Source: CAYMLQ01 sp964390795
Lineage (GTDB): Bacteria > Verrucomicrobiota > Kiritimatiellia > RFP12 > UBA1067
Length of the DNA: 7,703 bases
Direction: 5' to 3'
Assembly: GCA_964390795.1 (NCBI GenBank)
Contig: CAYMLQ010000294.1
Span: forward strand, 1-7,703
A program made the translations under genes and the position numbers. Shown here in pieces: positions 1 to 5,065 of the stretch (position 1 is the first letter of the stretch; each line of letters starts with the position of its first letter). Under the pieces are notes generated by a model. It was not told the origin of the DNA. It worked only from the letters and a program-made list of their open reading frames with translations, and ran no database searches.

Positions 1-124
1 GATTTCCAACGAGTTATGAACTCAAATGCTGTCCAACTGGCGAACTCGGGCTAGCCCCGCCCTCTGCCTATTTGCTAAGCTTTCGCAATGTTCACTGTAC
101 CGGAAAGCGAGAACGCCAACCTGA

Positions 125-283
125 CGGAATTCGAGCAGCAACTTTTCCTCCTACGGGTATGGCTTCTCCTGCCTTCAAGTCTATCAGGGACAGACGGCCA
201 AGCCCGATTATCTCCTCCATGAGGCGCTGCTGGCCAATAACGTGGCGTTGGCCGAGGATCTGCTGTCGCTGTTCAAGTCGTGA
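125..283 (+). pseudogene. Possible decayed 3' end of an unidentified gene
   Basis: In the frame ending with TGA at 281-283 the last ~43 codons read like natural protein: a stretch beginning CLQVYQGQTAKPDYLLHEAL and running to a helical, leucine-rich tail ending LLSLFKS. The frame opens after a stop at 122-124 and has no good start codon or ribosome binding site, so it cannot be an intact gene. A second frame beginning at ATG 88 (MFTVPESENANLTEFEQQLF) also looks protein-like until about 153, so a frameshift near 145-160 could have split one gene. The fragment would converge on the lipoprotein gene, with a 20-bp gap between stops. I do not recognise the family. The call rests only on amino-acid composition and could be chance. 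Confidence 0.22.
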
Positions 284-303
284 GGCGGAGAACGCCCCAG
301 TGA

Positions 304-816
304 TCACTCTTCTGTGGTCAACGTGAGCATCACGTCCGACGCTGCGTCGCTCTTGCTCACCATGACCACGGCTTGGCGTTTTTCCTTCTTGAATGAGCGG
401 CTGCGCATCTCGCCCATGTCTGCTGCGGTCTCCTGCGTCCATCCTTGCGCCTTCATCTCCGCGCCATACGCTTCCGCGATCTTGCTCATGCCCTGATCGG
501 ACTTCATCTGGATCATGAATCCCTGGGGGGTTTTCATGGCCATCTGGATCTTGGCGCCTTTGAGCACGTAGACGTCTTTCGGGAAATCGGCGGGCAGGGA
601 GACGGCCTCGCCGGTGCTCAGCTCCGTTACGCCCTCCTCCGTCTTGACGGTCATCTTGCCCTTGGAAAGGTCAACCTTGGCGCCCTTCGCCCCAGAACTC
701 CGGAGGCTCTGCTCGATCAGCGTTTCCGAGGCCTTGTCTCCGGCCTTGCCGCAACCGGACAGAACGAGCGCCGCGCCCAACAGCGGCGAAACAATCAAGA
801 ACGATACATTTCTCAT
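304..816 (-). CDS. Predicted outer-membrane-type lipoprotein of unknown function
   Basis: The 170-residue product starts with a classic lipoprotein signal: Arg2, a hydrophobic core at residues 5-19, and a lipobox L19-S20-G21-C22, so Cys22 would be lipidated. The residue after Cys is Gly, not Asp, which by the usual proteobacterial rule favours the outer membrane. The mature part is short and Lys/Glu-rich. Residues 47-66 look like an amphipathic beta segment. LPADFPKDV at 74-82 followed by VYVLKGAKI resembles a motif seen in small uncharacterised lipoproteins of several Gram-negative phyla. Residues 105-132 (SDQGMSKIAEAY onward) look helical, and the C-terminus is beta-like. The ATG at 814-816 (read on the minus strand) is supported by AGGAG at 822-826 with 5-nt spacing. 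It stands alone and diverges from the tct operon. The family placement is from memory of the motif; the function is unknown. Confidence 0.85.
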   Translation of the reverse strand: MRNVSFLIVSPLLGAALVLSGCGKAGDKASETLIEQSLRSSGAKGAKVDLSKGKMTVKTEEGVTELSTGEAVSLPADFPKDVYVLKGAKIQMAMKTPQGFMIQMKSDQGMSKIAEAYGAEMKAQGWTQETAADMGEMRSRSFKKEKRQAVVMVSKSDAASDVMLTLTTEE

Positions 817-821
817 GGTGA

Positions 822-826
822 CTCCT
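822..826 (-). promoter_or_regulatory. Ribosome binding site of the lipoprotein gene
   Basis: AGGAG on the minus strand lies 5 nt upstream of the ATG at 816-814 and fixes that start. Confidence 0.7.
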
Positions 827-939
827 GTGTTGTCGAGAACACTGCCGATCAGCCGGACTCCCTGCGATCAACTTCAGGCAGCGTTCTTGATACGTTCATA
901 AGATGCCAAACCGGGAAGGGGGAGTCAAGGTGAAGGATG

Positions 940-987
940 AGCCTCCCAGACGGGGACAGGAGTGTCCCCGCTCCCATCTGGCAGGCT
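940..987. repeat. Nested inverted repeat (REP-like hairpin)
   Basis: An inner perfect hairpin CGGGGACAGGAGTGTCCCCG (951-970; 8-bp arms, 4-nt loop) is enclosed by a second pair of arms, AGCCTCCCAGA at 940-950 and TCTGGCAGGCT at 977-987, complementary at 10 of 11 positions. A 6-nt bulge (971-976) sits on one side. It lies between divergent genes, so terminator function is unlikely. It resembles dispersed REP-type intergenic palindromes, but a single copy in this window cannot prove dispersal. Confidence 0.7.
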
Positions 988-1065
988 TCCCACTCATTCG
1001 CAGGCATCACAGGATAGGGGATGCTGAATGAGCACGCTGCCTATCTTGAAACAGTGCAACCTTTC

Positions 1066-1093
1066 AATTCCACACTTCGAGAGGTGTGGAATT
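1066..1093. repeat. 10-bp perfect inverted repeat
   Basis: AATTCCACAC (1066-1075) and GTGTGGAATT (1084-1093) form a perfect 10-bp stem around an 8-nt loop. No T-tract follows on either side, so it does not look like an intrinsic terminator. It could be a regulatory operator, a transposon-end relic or a simple palindrome. Confidence 0.6.
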
Positions 1094-1169
1094 TCCTTCA
1101 ATGGATGACGGGGGATCTAGTTTTGGCATTGCTGGTCGGCTTGCGTCTCACTTACTTACAGAGCGTCGT

Positions 1170-1224
1170 GGCACAAACCGGATGTAGGGGGCACAAACCG
1201 GATTGACTTCACGGGCACAAACGG
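1170..1224 (+). repeat. Three direct repeats, GGCACAAACCGGAT type
   Basis: Two exact copies of GGCACAAACCGGAT occur at 1170-1183 and 1190-1203. A third, shorter copy, GGCACAAACGG, lies at 1214-1224 and lacks one C. Start-to-start spacings are 20 and 24 bp, near two helical turns. The third copy falls inside the spacer of the predicted tctC promoter. They could be operator sites for the tct operon or the multiple terminal repeats left by a lost insertion sequence. Confidence 0.75.
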
Positions 1225-1231
1225 TTATTTT
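1203..1231 (+). promoter_or_regulatory. Predicted sigma70-like promoter of the tct operon
   Basis: TTGACT at 1203-1208 (5 of 6 matches to the -35 consensus) is followed by a 17-bp spacer and TATTTT at 1226-1231 (4 of 6 to the -10 consensus). It lies about 57 bp upstream of the preferred tctC start, in an AT-richer patch preceding very GC-rich coding DNA. The spacer carries one copy of the GGCACAAAC repeat, suggesting possible repression by occlusion. Confidence 0.5.
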
Positions 1232-1277
1232 TGAAATGTCAAAAGTGGGGGAATACGAATTTTTATGGGGCTAGCAA

Positions 1278-1283
1278 GGGAGG
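1278..1283 (+). promoter_or_regulatory. Ribosome binding site deciding the tctC start
   Basis: GGGAGG ends 5 nt before the ATG at 1289-1291. The upstream in-frame ATG at 1265 has no such site, so 1289 is preferred and the protein is 8 residues shorter than the longest frame. Confidence 0.65.
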
Positions 1284-1288
1284 GGTGG

Positions 1289-2269
1289 ATGAACGATCAA
1301 CGAGCGACTGCGCTGTCCTGGCTCATCATCGCGGTGTCGGTCGCCGCGCTGGGCTGGATGAACTGGAAGCGGCACGCGGGCGGCGGCGTCTTTCCGAGCC
1401 GGCCCGTCACCCTCATCTGTCCCTACGCCCCGGGCGGCGGCACCGACCTGCTGTGCCGCGTGCTCGCCCACGAGGCGGCGCAACGCCTGGGCCAGCCGGT
1501 GCTCGTCAACAACGTCACGGGCGGCGCCGGCGCGGTCGGGTTCGCCGCAGGCCAGCTCGCCGCGGCTGACGGCCACACCGCGCTGATGACCACGTTCGAG
1601 CTGGTCTCGCTGCCGGTGCAGGGCCTGGCGCCTTTCACCTTCGAAGACTTCGACCTGCTGATGCTGCTGAACATGGACCCCGGCGCGGTCGCGGTGCGGG
1701 CGGACAGCCCGGTCGCCACGCTCAGCAACTTCGTGGCGGCCGCGCGCGGCGGCAAGGCGCCCCGCGTCGGGAACTCGGGGACGGGCGCGGTCTGGCACCT
1801 CGCCGCCGCCCTGCTCGCCGAGCGCACCGGCGCGCCGCTCACGCACGTGCCCTTCACGGGCTCCTCGCCCGCGATCACCGCGCTGCTCGGCGGACACGTG
1901 GACGCGGTCATCGCCAGCCCGGCCGAGCTGAAGACCTACGTGGAGTCGGGGCAGCTGCGGCTGCTGGGCGTGATGAGTGCGGAGCGCCTGCCGAACGCGA
2001 CTGCCGCTCCGACCTGCCGCGAGCAGGGCGTGGACTTGGTTTTCGGCACCTGGCGCGGCCTGGCCCTGCCCAAGGGCGTCGCGGCCGCGACCCGCGCGGT
2101 CTTAAGCGACACCTTCCGCGAGGCGATCACCTCCGACGCCTTGGCGGCTTTCGCCGCGCAGTCGGGCATGAATCTGCAGGTTCTCGACAGCGACGCGTTT
2201 CAGGCCATGGTGCGTCAGCAGGCGGTCGAGGTGGCACAAACCATGAAACGGGTGGGGTTGGCGAAATGA
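1289..2269 (+). CDS. tctC: Tripartite tricarboxylate transporter solute-binding protein (TctC/BUG family)
   Basis: This 326-residue protein would bind an organic anion outside the inner membrane and deliver it to the TctA/TctB permease. The family hallmark near the N-terminus is clear: FPSRPVTLICPYAPGGGTD at 35-53, equivalent to the PxxGGGTD ligand-binding loop of BUG proteins. It is followed by the GGAGAVGFAAG loop, and further on by GNSGTGAVWHLAAALLAER, HVPFTGSSPAITALLGGHVD and a typical LGVMSAERLP segment. Length fits the family. Residues 9-23 form one hydrophobic helix, but no clear AxA signal-peptidase site follows; the sequence runs on as MNWKRHAGGG, so the protein may stay membrane-tethered. 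The stop overlaps tctB by 4 bp (ATGA). Ligand specificity cannot be read; these proteins bind citrate, other di- and tricarboxylates, aromatic acids and nicotinate-like compounds. Confidence 0.92.
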   Translation: MNDQRATALSWLIIAVSVAALGWMNWKRHAGGGVFPSRPVTLICPYAPGGGTDLLCRVLAHEAAQRLGQPVLVNNVTGGAGAVGFAAGQLAAADGHTALMTTFELVSLPVQGLAPFTFEDFDLLMLLNMDPGAVAVRADSPVATLSNFVAAARGGKAPRVGNSGTGAVWHLAAALLAERTGAPLTHVPFTGSSPAITALLGGHVDAVIASPAELKTYVESGQLRLLGVMSAERLPNATAAPTCREQGVDLVFGTWRGLALPKGVAAATRAVLSDTFREAITSDALAAFAAQSGMNLQVLDSDAFQAMVRQQAVEVAQTMKRVGLAK

Positions 2270-2724
2270 AACAGTGGATCACGGCTGAGCGCAGCGCTTA
2301 CGGTCTGGCCCTCTTCCTGGCGGCAGGCGCGCTCCTTGCTTCGCGTCAGTTCCCGCATATCGAAGGTGCGCCGACAGGGCCCGGGAGTTTCCCGCTCCTG
2401 CTGAGCCTCGCGCTAGCCGGGCTGGCGCTGACCGGGCTGCTCCTCACGTGCCGCGGCAAGCCGCCAGGCCCGGCCTCCCCGCCTGAGCCTGTCGACGCCG
2501 CGCGACTCCTCGCGCTGGGCGGCCTGACGGCCTGCTATCTGCTGGCGCTGCCGGCGCTCGGCTTCGTCTCGGCCACCGCGCTGTTTTGCGCCTGCGTGCT
2601 GGCGTACCTCGGCTACCGGCACCCGGTGCGGGCGCTGGCCGTCGGCTTCCTGTTCGCGTTCGCGCTCTACGTCGTGTTCGAGCTTCTCATGAAGGTCACG
2701 CTCCCGAAAGGAGGGATCGGCTGA
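2266..2724 (+). CDS. tctB: Tripartite tricarboxylate transporter small membrane subunit (TctB)
   Basis: The 152-residue protein has the TctB (DUF1468) plan of four membrane helices, at roughly residues 11-26, 42-61, 81-116 (a hydrophobic block with a break near Pro96-Gly99) and 121-142. The conserved signature after helix 1 is present as PTGPGSFPLLLS at 36-47. Helices 1-2 and 3-4 are separated by a Pro-rich cytoplasmic-type linker (65-77). TctB is the small, poorly conserved partner of TctA in the inner-membrane permease. Its ATG shares ATGA with the tctC stop, and its TGA shares one base with the tctA ATG, so translation is probably coupled through the operon. The family call rests on topology, motif, size and position between tctC and tctA. 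Confidence 0.9.
   Translation: MKQWITAERSAYGLALFLAAGALLASRQFPHIEGAPTGPGSFPLLLSLALAGLALTGLLLTCRGKPPGPASPPEPVDAARLLALGGLTACYLLALPALGFVSATALFCACVLAYLGYRHPVRALAVGFLFAFALYVVFELLMKVTLPKGGIG
2707..2714 (+). promoter_or_regulatory. Strong ribosome binding site of tctA
   Basis: AAAGGAGG inside the last codons of tctB lies 9 nt upstream of the ATG at 2724. This selects the 494-residue start over the longer open frame running back to 2586. Confidence 0.75.
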
Positions 2725-4208
2725 TGACTGAAACCCTGATGCAAGCGGCCTCCCTGCTGTTCGCCCCCGCCGTCTGGCTCTTCCTGTTCTTCGGCGTGGC
2801 AGCCGGCATGGTCATCGGCGCGATTCCCGGGCTCTCCGCGACGATGGGCGTCGCCCTGCTGGTGCCTTTCACCTTCGAGCTGGAGCTGATGCCGGCCCTC
2901 GGCCTGCTGCTCGGCGTGTACTGCGGGGCGATCTACGGCGGCACCATCCCCGCCATTCTGTTCCGGACACCCGGCACACCCGCGTCGGCGGCCACGCTGC
3001 TCGACGGCTACCCGCTGATGCAGCGCGGCGAGGCGGGCCGCGCGCTCACGCTTTCCGCCTGGTCGGCGCTGGCGGGCGGGCTCATCGGCACGCTGCTGCT
3101 GATCTTCCTCACGCCGCAGATCTCCCGGTTCGCGCTCGGCTTCGGCTCGGCCGAATTCTTCGCGCTGGCCGTGCTGGGCCTCTCGCTGATCGCCGCGCTG
3201 TCGGGCGACTCGCTGCTCAAAGGGATCGTGGTCACGGTCGCCGGGCTGCTCTGCGCCACTGTCGGCATGGACCCGGTCTCGGGCTATCCCCGCTTCCTGT
3301 TCGGCAGCGTCAGCCTGATGGAGGGTCTGCCTTTCATCCCCGTGCTGATCGGCCTGTTCGCTATTGCCGAGGTCTTCTCCGGCGGGGAGCAGGCGGCGCT
3401 CTTGCCGGATAAGAAAAAGCAGCCCTTCTTCGAGCTGCCGCAACTGGCCGACATGACGCGCTGCGCGTGGACGATCGTCAAGTCCGCCCTGATCGGGACC
3501 TTTGTCGGCGCTGCCCCCGGCGCGGGCGCCGACATCGCCGCCTTTCTCAGCTACAGCGCGGCCCGCCAGCAGGCCCGGCCCGGCGACACCTTCGGCTCGG
3601 GCGAGGTCAAAGGCATCGCCGCGCCCGAAGCGGGCAAGACCGCCGCCACCTCGGGCGCGATGATCCCGCTCTTGTCTCTGGGCATCCCCGGCGACTCGGT
3701 GACGGCGGTGCTGATCGGCGCCTTCGTCCTGCACGGCATCCAGCCCGGCCCGCTGCTCTTCCGCCAGCACGCCCCGCTGGCCTACGCCATTCTGGGCCTG
3801 ATGCTCTGCGCGCACCTGCTGGTCTTTGGCATGGCGCTCTCAACCTCCCGCGCGGTGCTGGCCGCGCTGCGGATCGACCGCCGGTTTCTCAGCACCGGCG
3901 TCCTGCTGCTCTCGCTGATGGGCGCCTACGCGCTGCGCGCCAACATGATCGACTGCTGGGTCGCGCTGGGCTTTGGCGTGCTTGGCGTCGGCATGCGCAA
4001 GGCCGGCTTTCCCGCCGCGCCGTTCCTGCTGGCACTCATTCTCGGCAACATGGCCGAGACCAATCTGCGCCGCGCCCTGGTGCTGGGCGAGGGCAGCCTC
4101 TCGCTCTTCGCGCAGCGCCCGGCATCGCTGGTTCTGCTGGCGCTGTCCGTGCTTCTGGTCGGAACCACCCTCTGGCGCAAGAGGATGAAACCCATGGAAC
4201 GGGGTTGA
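2724..4208 (+). CDS. tctA: Tripartite tricarboxylate transporter large membrane subunit (TctA)
   Basis: This 494-residue, highly hydrophobic inner-membrane protein is the translocation subunit of the TTT system, driven by an ion gradient in characterised members. The family signatures appear in order: GAIPGLSATMG at 32-42; GGTIPAILFRTPGTPASAAT at 72-91 followed by DGYP at 94-97; GMDPVSGYPRFLFG at 181-194; PVLIGLFAIAEVF at 206-218; GTFVGAAPGAGADIAAFLSY at 258-277; LSLGIPGDS at 317-325; then HGIQPGPLLF. The N- and C-terminal halves show the expected internal duplication (IPGLSATMG and APGAGADIAAF occupy matching places). Length matches the family (about 500). One departure is A303-G304-K305-T306, where most family members I recall have Asn-rich residues (AANNA type). 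It is the last gene of the operon and is followed by a hairpin at 4231-4282. The family is certain in practice; the substrate is unknown. Confidence 0.96.
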   Translation: MTETLMQAASLLFAPAVWLFLFFGVAAGMVIGAIPGLSATMGVALLVPFTFELELMPALGLLLGVYCGAIYGGTIPAILFRTPGTPASAATLLDGYPLMQRGEAGRALTLSAWSALAGGLIGTLLLIFLTPQISRFALGFGSAEFFALAVLGLSLIAALSGDSLLKGIVVTVAGLLCATVGMDPVSGYPRFLFGSVSLMEGLPFIPVLIGLFAIAEVFSGGEQAALLPDKKKQPFFELPQLADMTRCAWTIVKSALIGTFVGAAPGAGADIAAFLSYSAARQQARPGDTFGSGEVKGIAAPEAGKTAATSGAMIPLLSLGIPGDSVTAVLIGAFVLHGIQPGPLLFRQHAPLAYAILGLMLCAHLLVFGMALSTSRAVLAALRIDRRFLSTGVLLLSLMGAYALRANMIDCWVALGFGVLGVGMRKAGFPAAPFLLALILGNMAETNLRRALVLGEGSLSLFAQRPASLVLLALSVLLVGTTLWRKRMKPMERG

Positions 4209-4230
4209 TCGTGGAGACAGGAGAGAGCAG

Positions 4231-4282
4231 GGTGAAAGATTAGGGAGCGCGATTATGGGCGCTGCTCCCCTTATCTTTCACC
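4231..4282 (+). terminator. Hairpin downstream of tctA, likely operon terminator
   Basis: GGTGAAAGAT (4231-4240) pairs perfectly with ATCTTTCACC (4273-4282). Pairing continues through TAGGGAGC against GCTCCCCTTA with one bulge, and AGCGC/GCGCT can close the loop around GATTATGG. The stem begins 22 nt after the tctA stop. The following GTTATCTTTT is only moderately T-rich, so intrinsic termination is plausible but not ideal. The same segment also carries the repeats described at 4271-4307. Confidence 0.5.
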
Positions 4283-4307
4283 GTTATCTTTTCCCTTAAT
4301 CTGTCCC
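4271..4307 (+). repeat. Degenerate 12-nt tandem repeats
   Basis: TTATCTTTCACC (4271-4282), TTATCTTTTCCC (4284-4295) and TTAATCTGTCCC (4296-4307) are three imperfect tandem units, followed by TTTT. The first unit doubles as the right arm of the hairpin after tctA. The pattern looks like slippage-derived simple sequence. Confidence 0.5.
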
Positions 4308-4351
4308 TTTTCTGACACACGCTCGCGCGCCCCTGCAAAGCCCCGCGCGTA

Positions 4352-4379
4352 TTGACCTCAACCACTCTGTTGCGATAAT
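4352..4379 (+). promoter_or_regulatory. Predicted sigma70-like promoter of the zinc-ribbon gene
   Basis: TTGACC (4352-4357; 5 of 6) and GATAAT (4374-4379; 5 of 6) are separated by 16 bp. The -10 sits in the local AT-rich patch GATAATATACAT. It would give a leader of roughly 105 nt before the ATG at 4493. Confidence 0.5.
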
Positions 4380-4478
4380 ATACATCCATAGTGATTGAGC
4401 GACGTGAGGGCCTGATGGAACGGTAGGCTCAGATATTCGGTCAGCCCCCCCCGTTGAGTCTTCAGTGTCAGCGCGAGA

Positions 4479-4484
4479 GGGAGG
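4479..4484 (+). promoter_or_regulatory. Ribosome binding site of the zinc-ribbon gene
   Basis: GGGAGG lies 8 nt before the ATG at 4493 (5 nt before a GTG at 4490). This favours a start there over the TTG at 4454 that opens the frame. Confidence 0.6.
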
Positions 4485-4492
4485 ATGTCGTG

Positions 4493-4867
4493 ATGAGAAC
4501 GAGAACGGATGTTGTGTTCCACTGCTGGCGTTGCGGCCAGAAAATCTCGGTGCCGGACAACATGCAGGGCAAGCTTTTGCCTTGCCCCGGATGCGAACGC
4601 CTGTTGACCGTTCCGCCCGGCGCCGACGTTCCGAAACGGATCGTCCCGATTCTGGATGTGGAGGGCGTCGTGGCTTCGGCAAAAGACGTGACCTTCGACT
4701 GCGTACACTGCGACTTCATTCTCGTTGCTGACAAGCGCGGGGCCGGCATGACCCTGGCATGCCCCGGTTGCGGCAAGCCGGTCACGGTGCCTCAGCCGAA
4801 AGAGGCGTCTCTTCCGCAACCCGACGGCGCGGCACCGTCCGAGCCTGTGCTGAGTGCTCACGATTGA
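4493..4867 (+). CDS. Small protein with two tandem zinc ribbons
   Basis: The 124-residue product contains two CxxC-x16-CxxC modules with identical spacing. The first is C11-W-R-C14 with C31-P-G-C34; the second is C70-V-H-C73 with C90-P-G-C93. Each has the same hydrophobic pattern around it: a beta strand before the first CxxC, then I-S-V-P or I-L-V-A, then GK-LLPCPGC or GMTLACPGC, ending in LLTVP or PVTVP. This is an internal duplication of a rubredoxin-like knuckle, each presumably binding one zinc ion. The tail (100-124) is Pro/Ala-rich and probably disordered. There is no signal peptide or membrane helix, so it is likely cytoplasmic. Such ribbons are common in PVC-group and deltaproteobacterial proteins, often attached to other domains; here they stand alone. 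The function is unknown; nucleic-acid or protein binding is a guess. Confidence 0.75.
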   Translation: MRTRTDVVFHCWRCGQKISVPDNMQGKLLPCPGCERLLTVPPGADVPKRIVPILDVEGVVASAKDVTFDCVHCDFILVADKRGAGMTLACPGCGKPVTVPQPKEASLPQPDGAAPSEPVLSAHD

Positions 4868-4878
4868 CAGACGGGGGG

Positions 4879-4885
4879 CAACGCA
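4879..4885 (+). repeat. Left flanking duplication CAACGCA
   Basis: Identical to 5021-5027 on the other side of the inverted-repeat element; read as the target-site duplication. Confidence 0.6.
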
Positions 4886-5020
4886 TCCAGCAATTCTAAT
4901 TTTGGCTTGAGACAGCCTGAAGGCTGCACTACAAACGCTTCTTTCCGTGTAAGAAACCGTTCGTAGTACAGGCTTTAGCCTGCGTTCCCGTGGCTCAGAA
5001 GCCAAAATAAGAATTGCTGG
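4886..5020. mobile_element. MITE-like element with 22-bp terminal inverted repeats and 7-bp duplication
   Basis: The left end (4887-4908, starting CCAGCAATTCT and ending ATTTTGGCTT) and right end (4999-5020) are inverted copies matching at 21 of 22 positions. CAACGCA occurs directly on both sides, at 4879-4885 and 5021-5027, as expected for a target-site duplication; with the shared G at 4878 and 5020 it could be 8 bp. Inside, a second pair of arms (4913-4937 and 4958-4982; 20 of 25 complementary) and a terminal TTCTT/AAGAA stem (4939-4943, 4951-4955) make the whole unit fold as one long hairpin. It encodes no protein, so it would need a transposase supplied elsewhere. It lies 11 bp after the zinc-ribbon stop codon. 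Confidence 0.7.
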
Positions 5021-5027
5021 CAACGCA
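5021..5027 (+). repeat. Right flanking duplication CAACGCA
   Basis: Direct copy of 4879-4885, abutting the right terminal inverted repeat. Confidence 0.6.
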
Positions 5028-5029
5028 AA

Positions 5030-5056
5030 CGTAGCGTCGAGAGTCTCGACGCTACG
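5030..5056. terminator. Perfect 27-nt palindrome, candidate bidirectional terminator
   Basis: CGTAGCGTCGAGA (5030-5042) and its exact reverse complement (5044-5056) flank a single G at 5043. It lies between two convergent genes, which suits a bidirectional terminator, but there is no T-tract on either side. As RNA some central pairs must open to form a loop. It may instead be a dispersed palindromic repeat. Confidence 0.45.
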
Positions 5057-5065
5057 CCAGTTGGC

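Larger units (their letters stand above)
817..1288. other. Divergent intergenic region rich in hairpins and repeats
   Basis: This 472-bp stretch separates the divergent lipoprotein gene and tct operon. It contains a nested inverted repeat (940-987), a simple hairpin (1066-1093), three GGCACAAAC repeats (1170-1224) and a likely promoter for tctC (1203-1231). No convincing gene is present. An ATG-initiated frame at 1021-1206 lacks a well-spaced ribosome binding site, contains the 1066-1093 hairpin and runs into the repeats, so it was not called. No clear promoter for the lipoprotein gene could be recognised. Confidence 0.7.
4209..4492. other. Intergenic region between tctA and the zinc-ribbon gene
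   Basis: This stretch holds a hairpin directly after tctA (4231-4282), degenerate TTATCTTTTCCC-like repeats (4271-4307), a predicted promoter (4352-4379), a run of eight C (4445-4452) and the zinc-ribbon gene's ribosome binding site (4479-4484). No additional gene is supported. Confidence 0.65.

Noticed and set aside
72..326. 84-codon open frame on the + strand
   Set aside because: Arg/Ser/Cys-rich translation; the alternate frame ending at 283 looks more protein-like.
445..933. 162-codon open frame on the + strand
   Set aside because: Antisense to the lipoprotein gene, which has a lipobox, a good ribosome binding site and sensible composition.
1021..1206. 61-codon open frame on the + strand
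   Set aside because: No well-placed ribosome binding site. The frame contains a perfect hairpin and ends inside the GGCACAAAC repeats.
1265..1288. Upstream ATG as tctC start
   Set aside because: No ribosome binding site before 1265, while GGGAGG is ideally placed for the ATG at 1289.
1271..1911. Minus-strand open frames of 208 and 162 codons
   Set aside because: Shadows of tctC with Arg/Ala/Gly-rich translations and no recognisable domain.
2667..3815. 382-codon open frame on the - strand
   Set aside because: Antisense to tctB/tctA; Arg/Gln/Glu-rich low-complexity translation. The + frame carries all TctA signatures.
3467..4243. 258-codon open frame on the + strand
   Set aside because: Shifted-frame shadow of tctA with an Arg-rich, motif-free translation.
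4358..5023. 221-codon open frame on the - strand
   Set aside because: Antisense to the zinc-ribbon gene, and it would run through the MITE-like inverted repeats.
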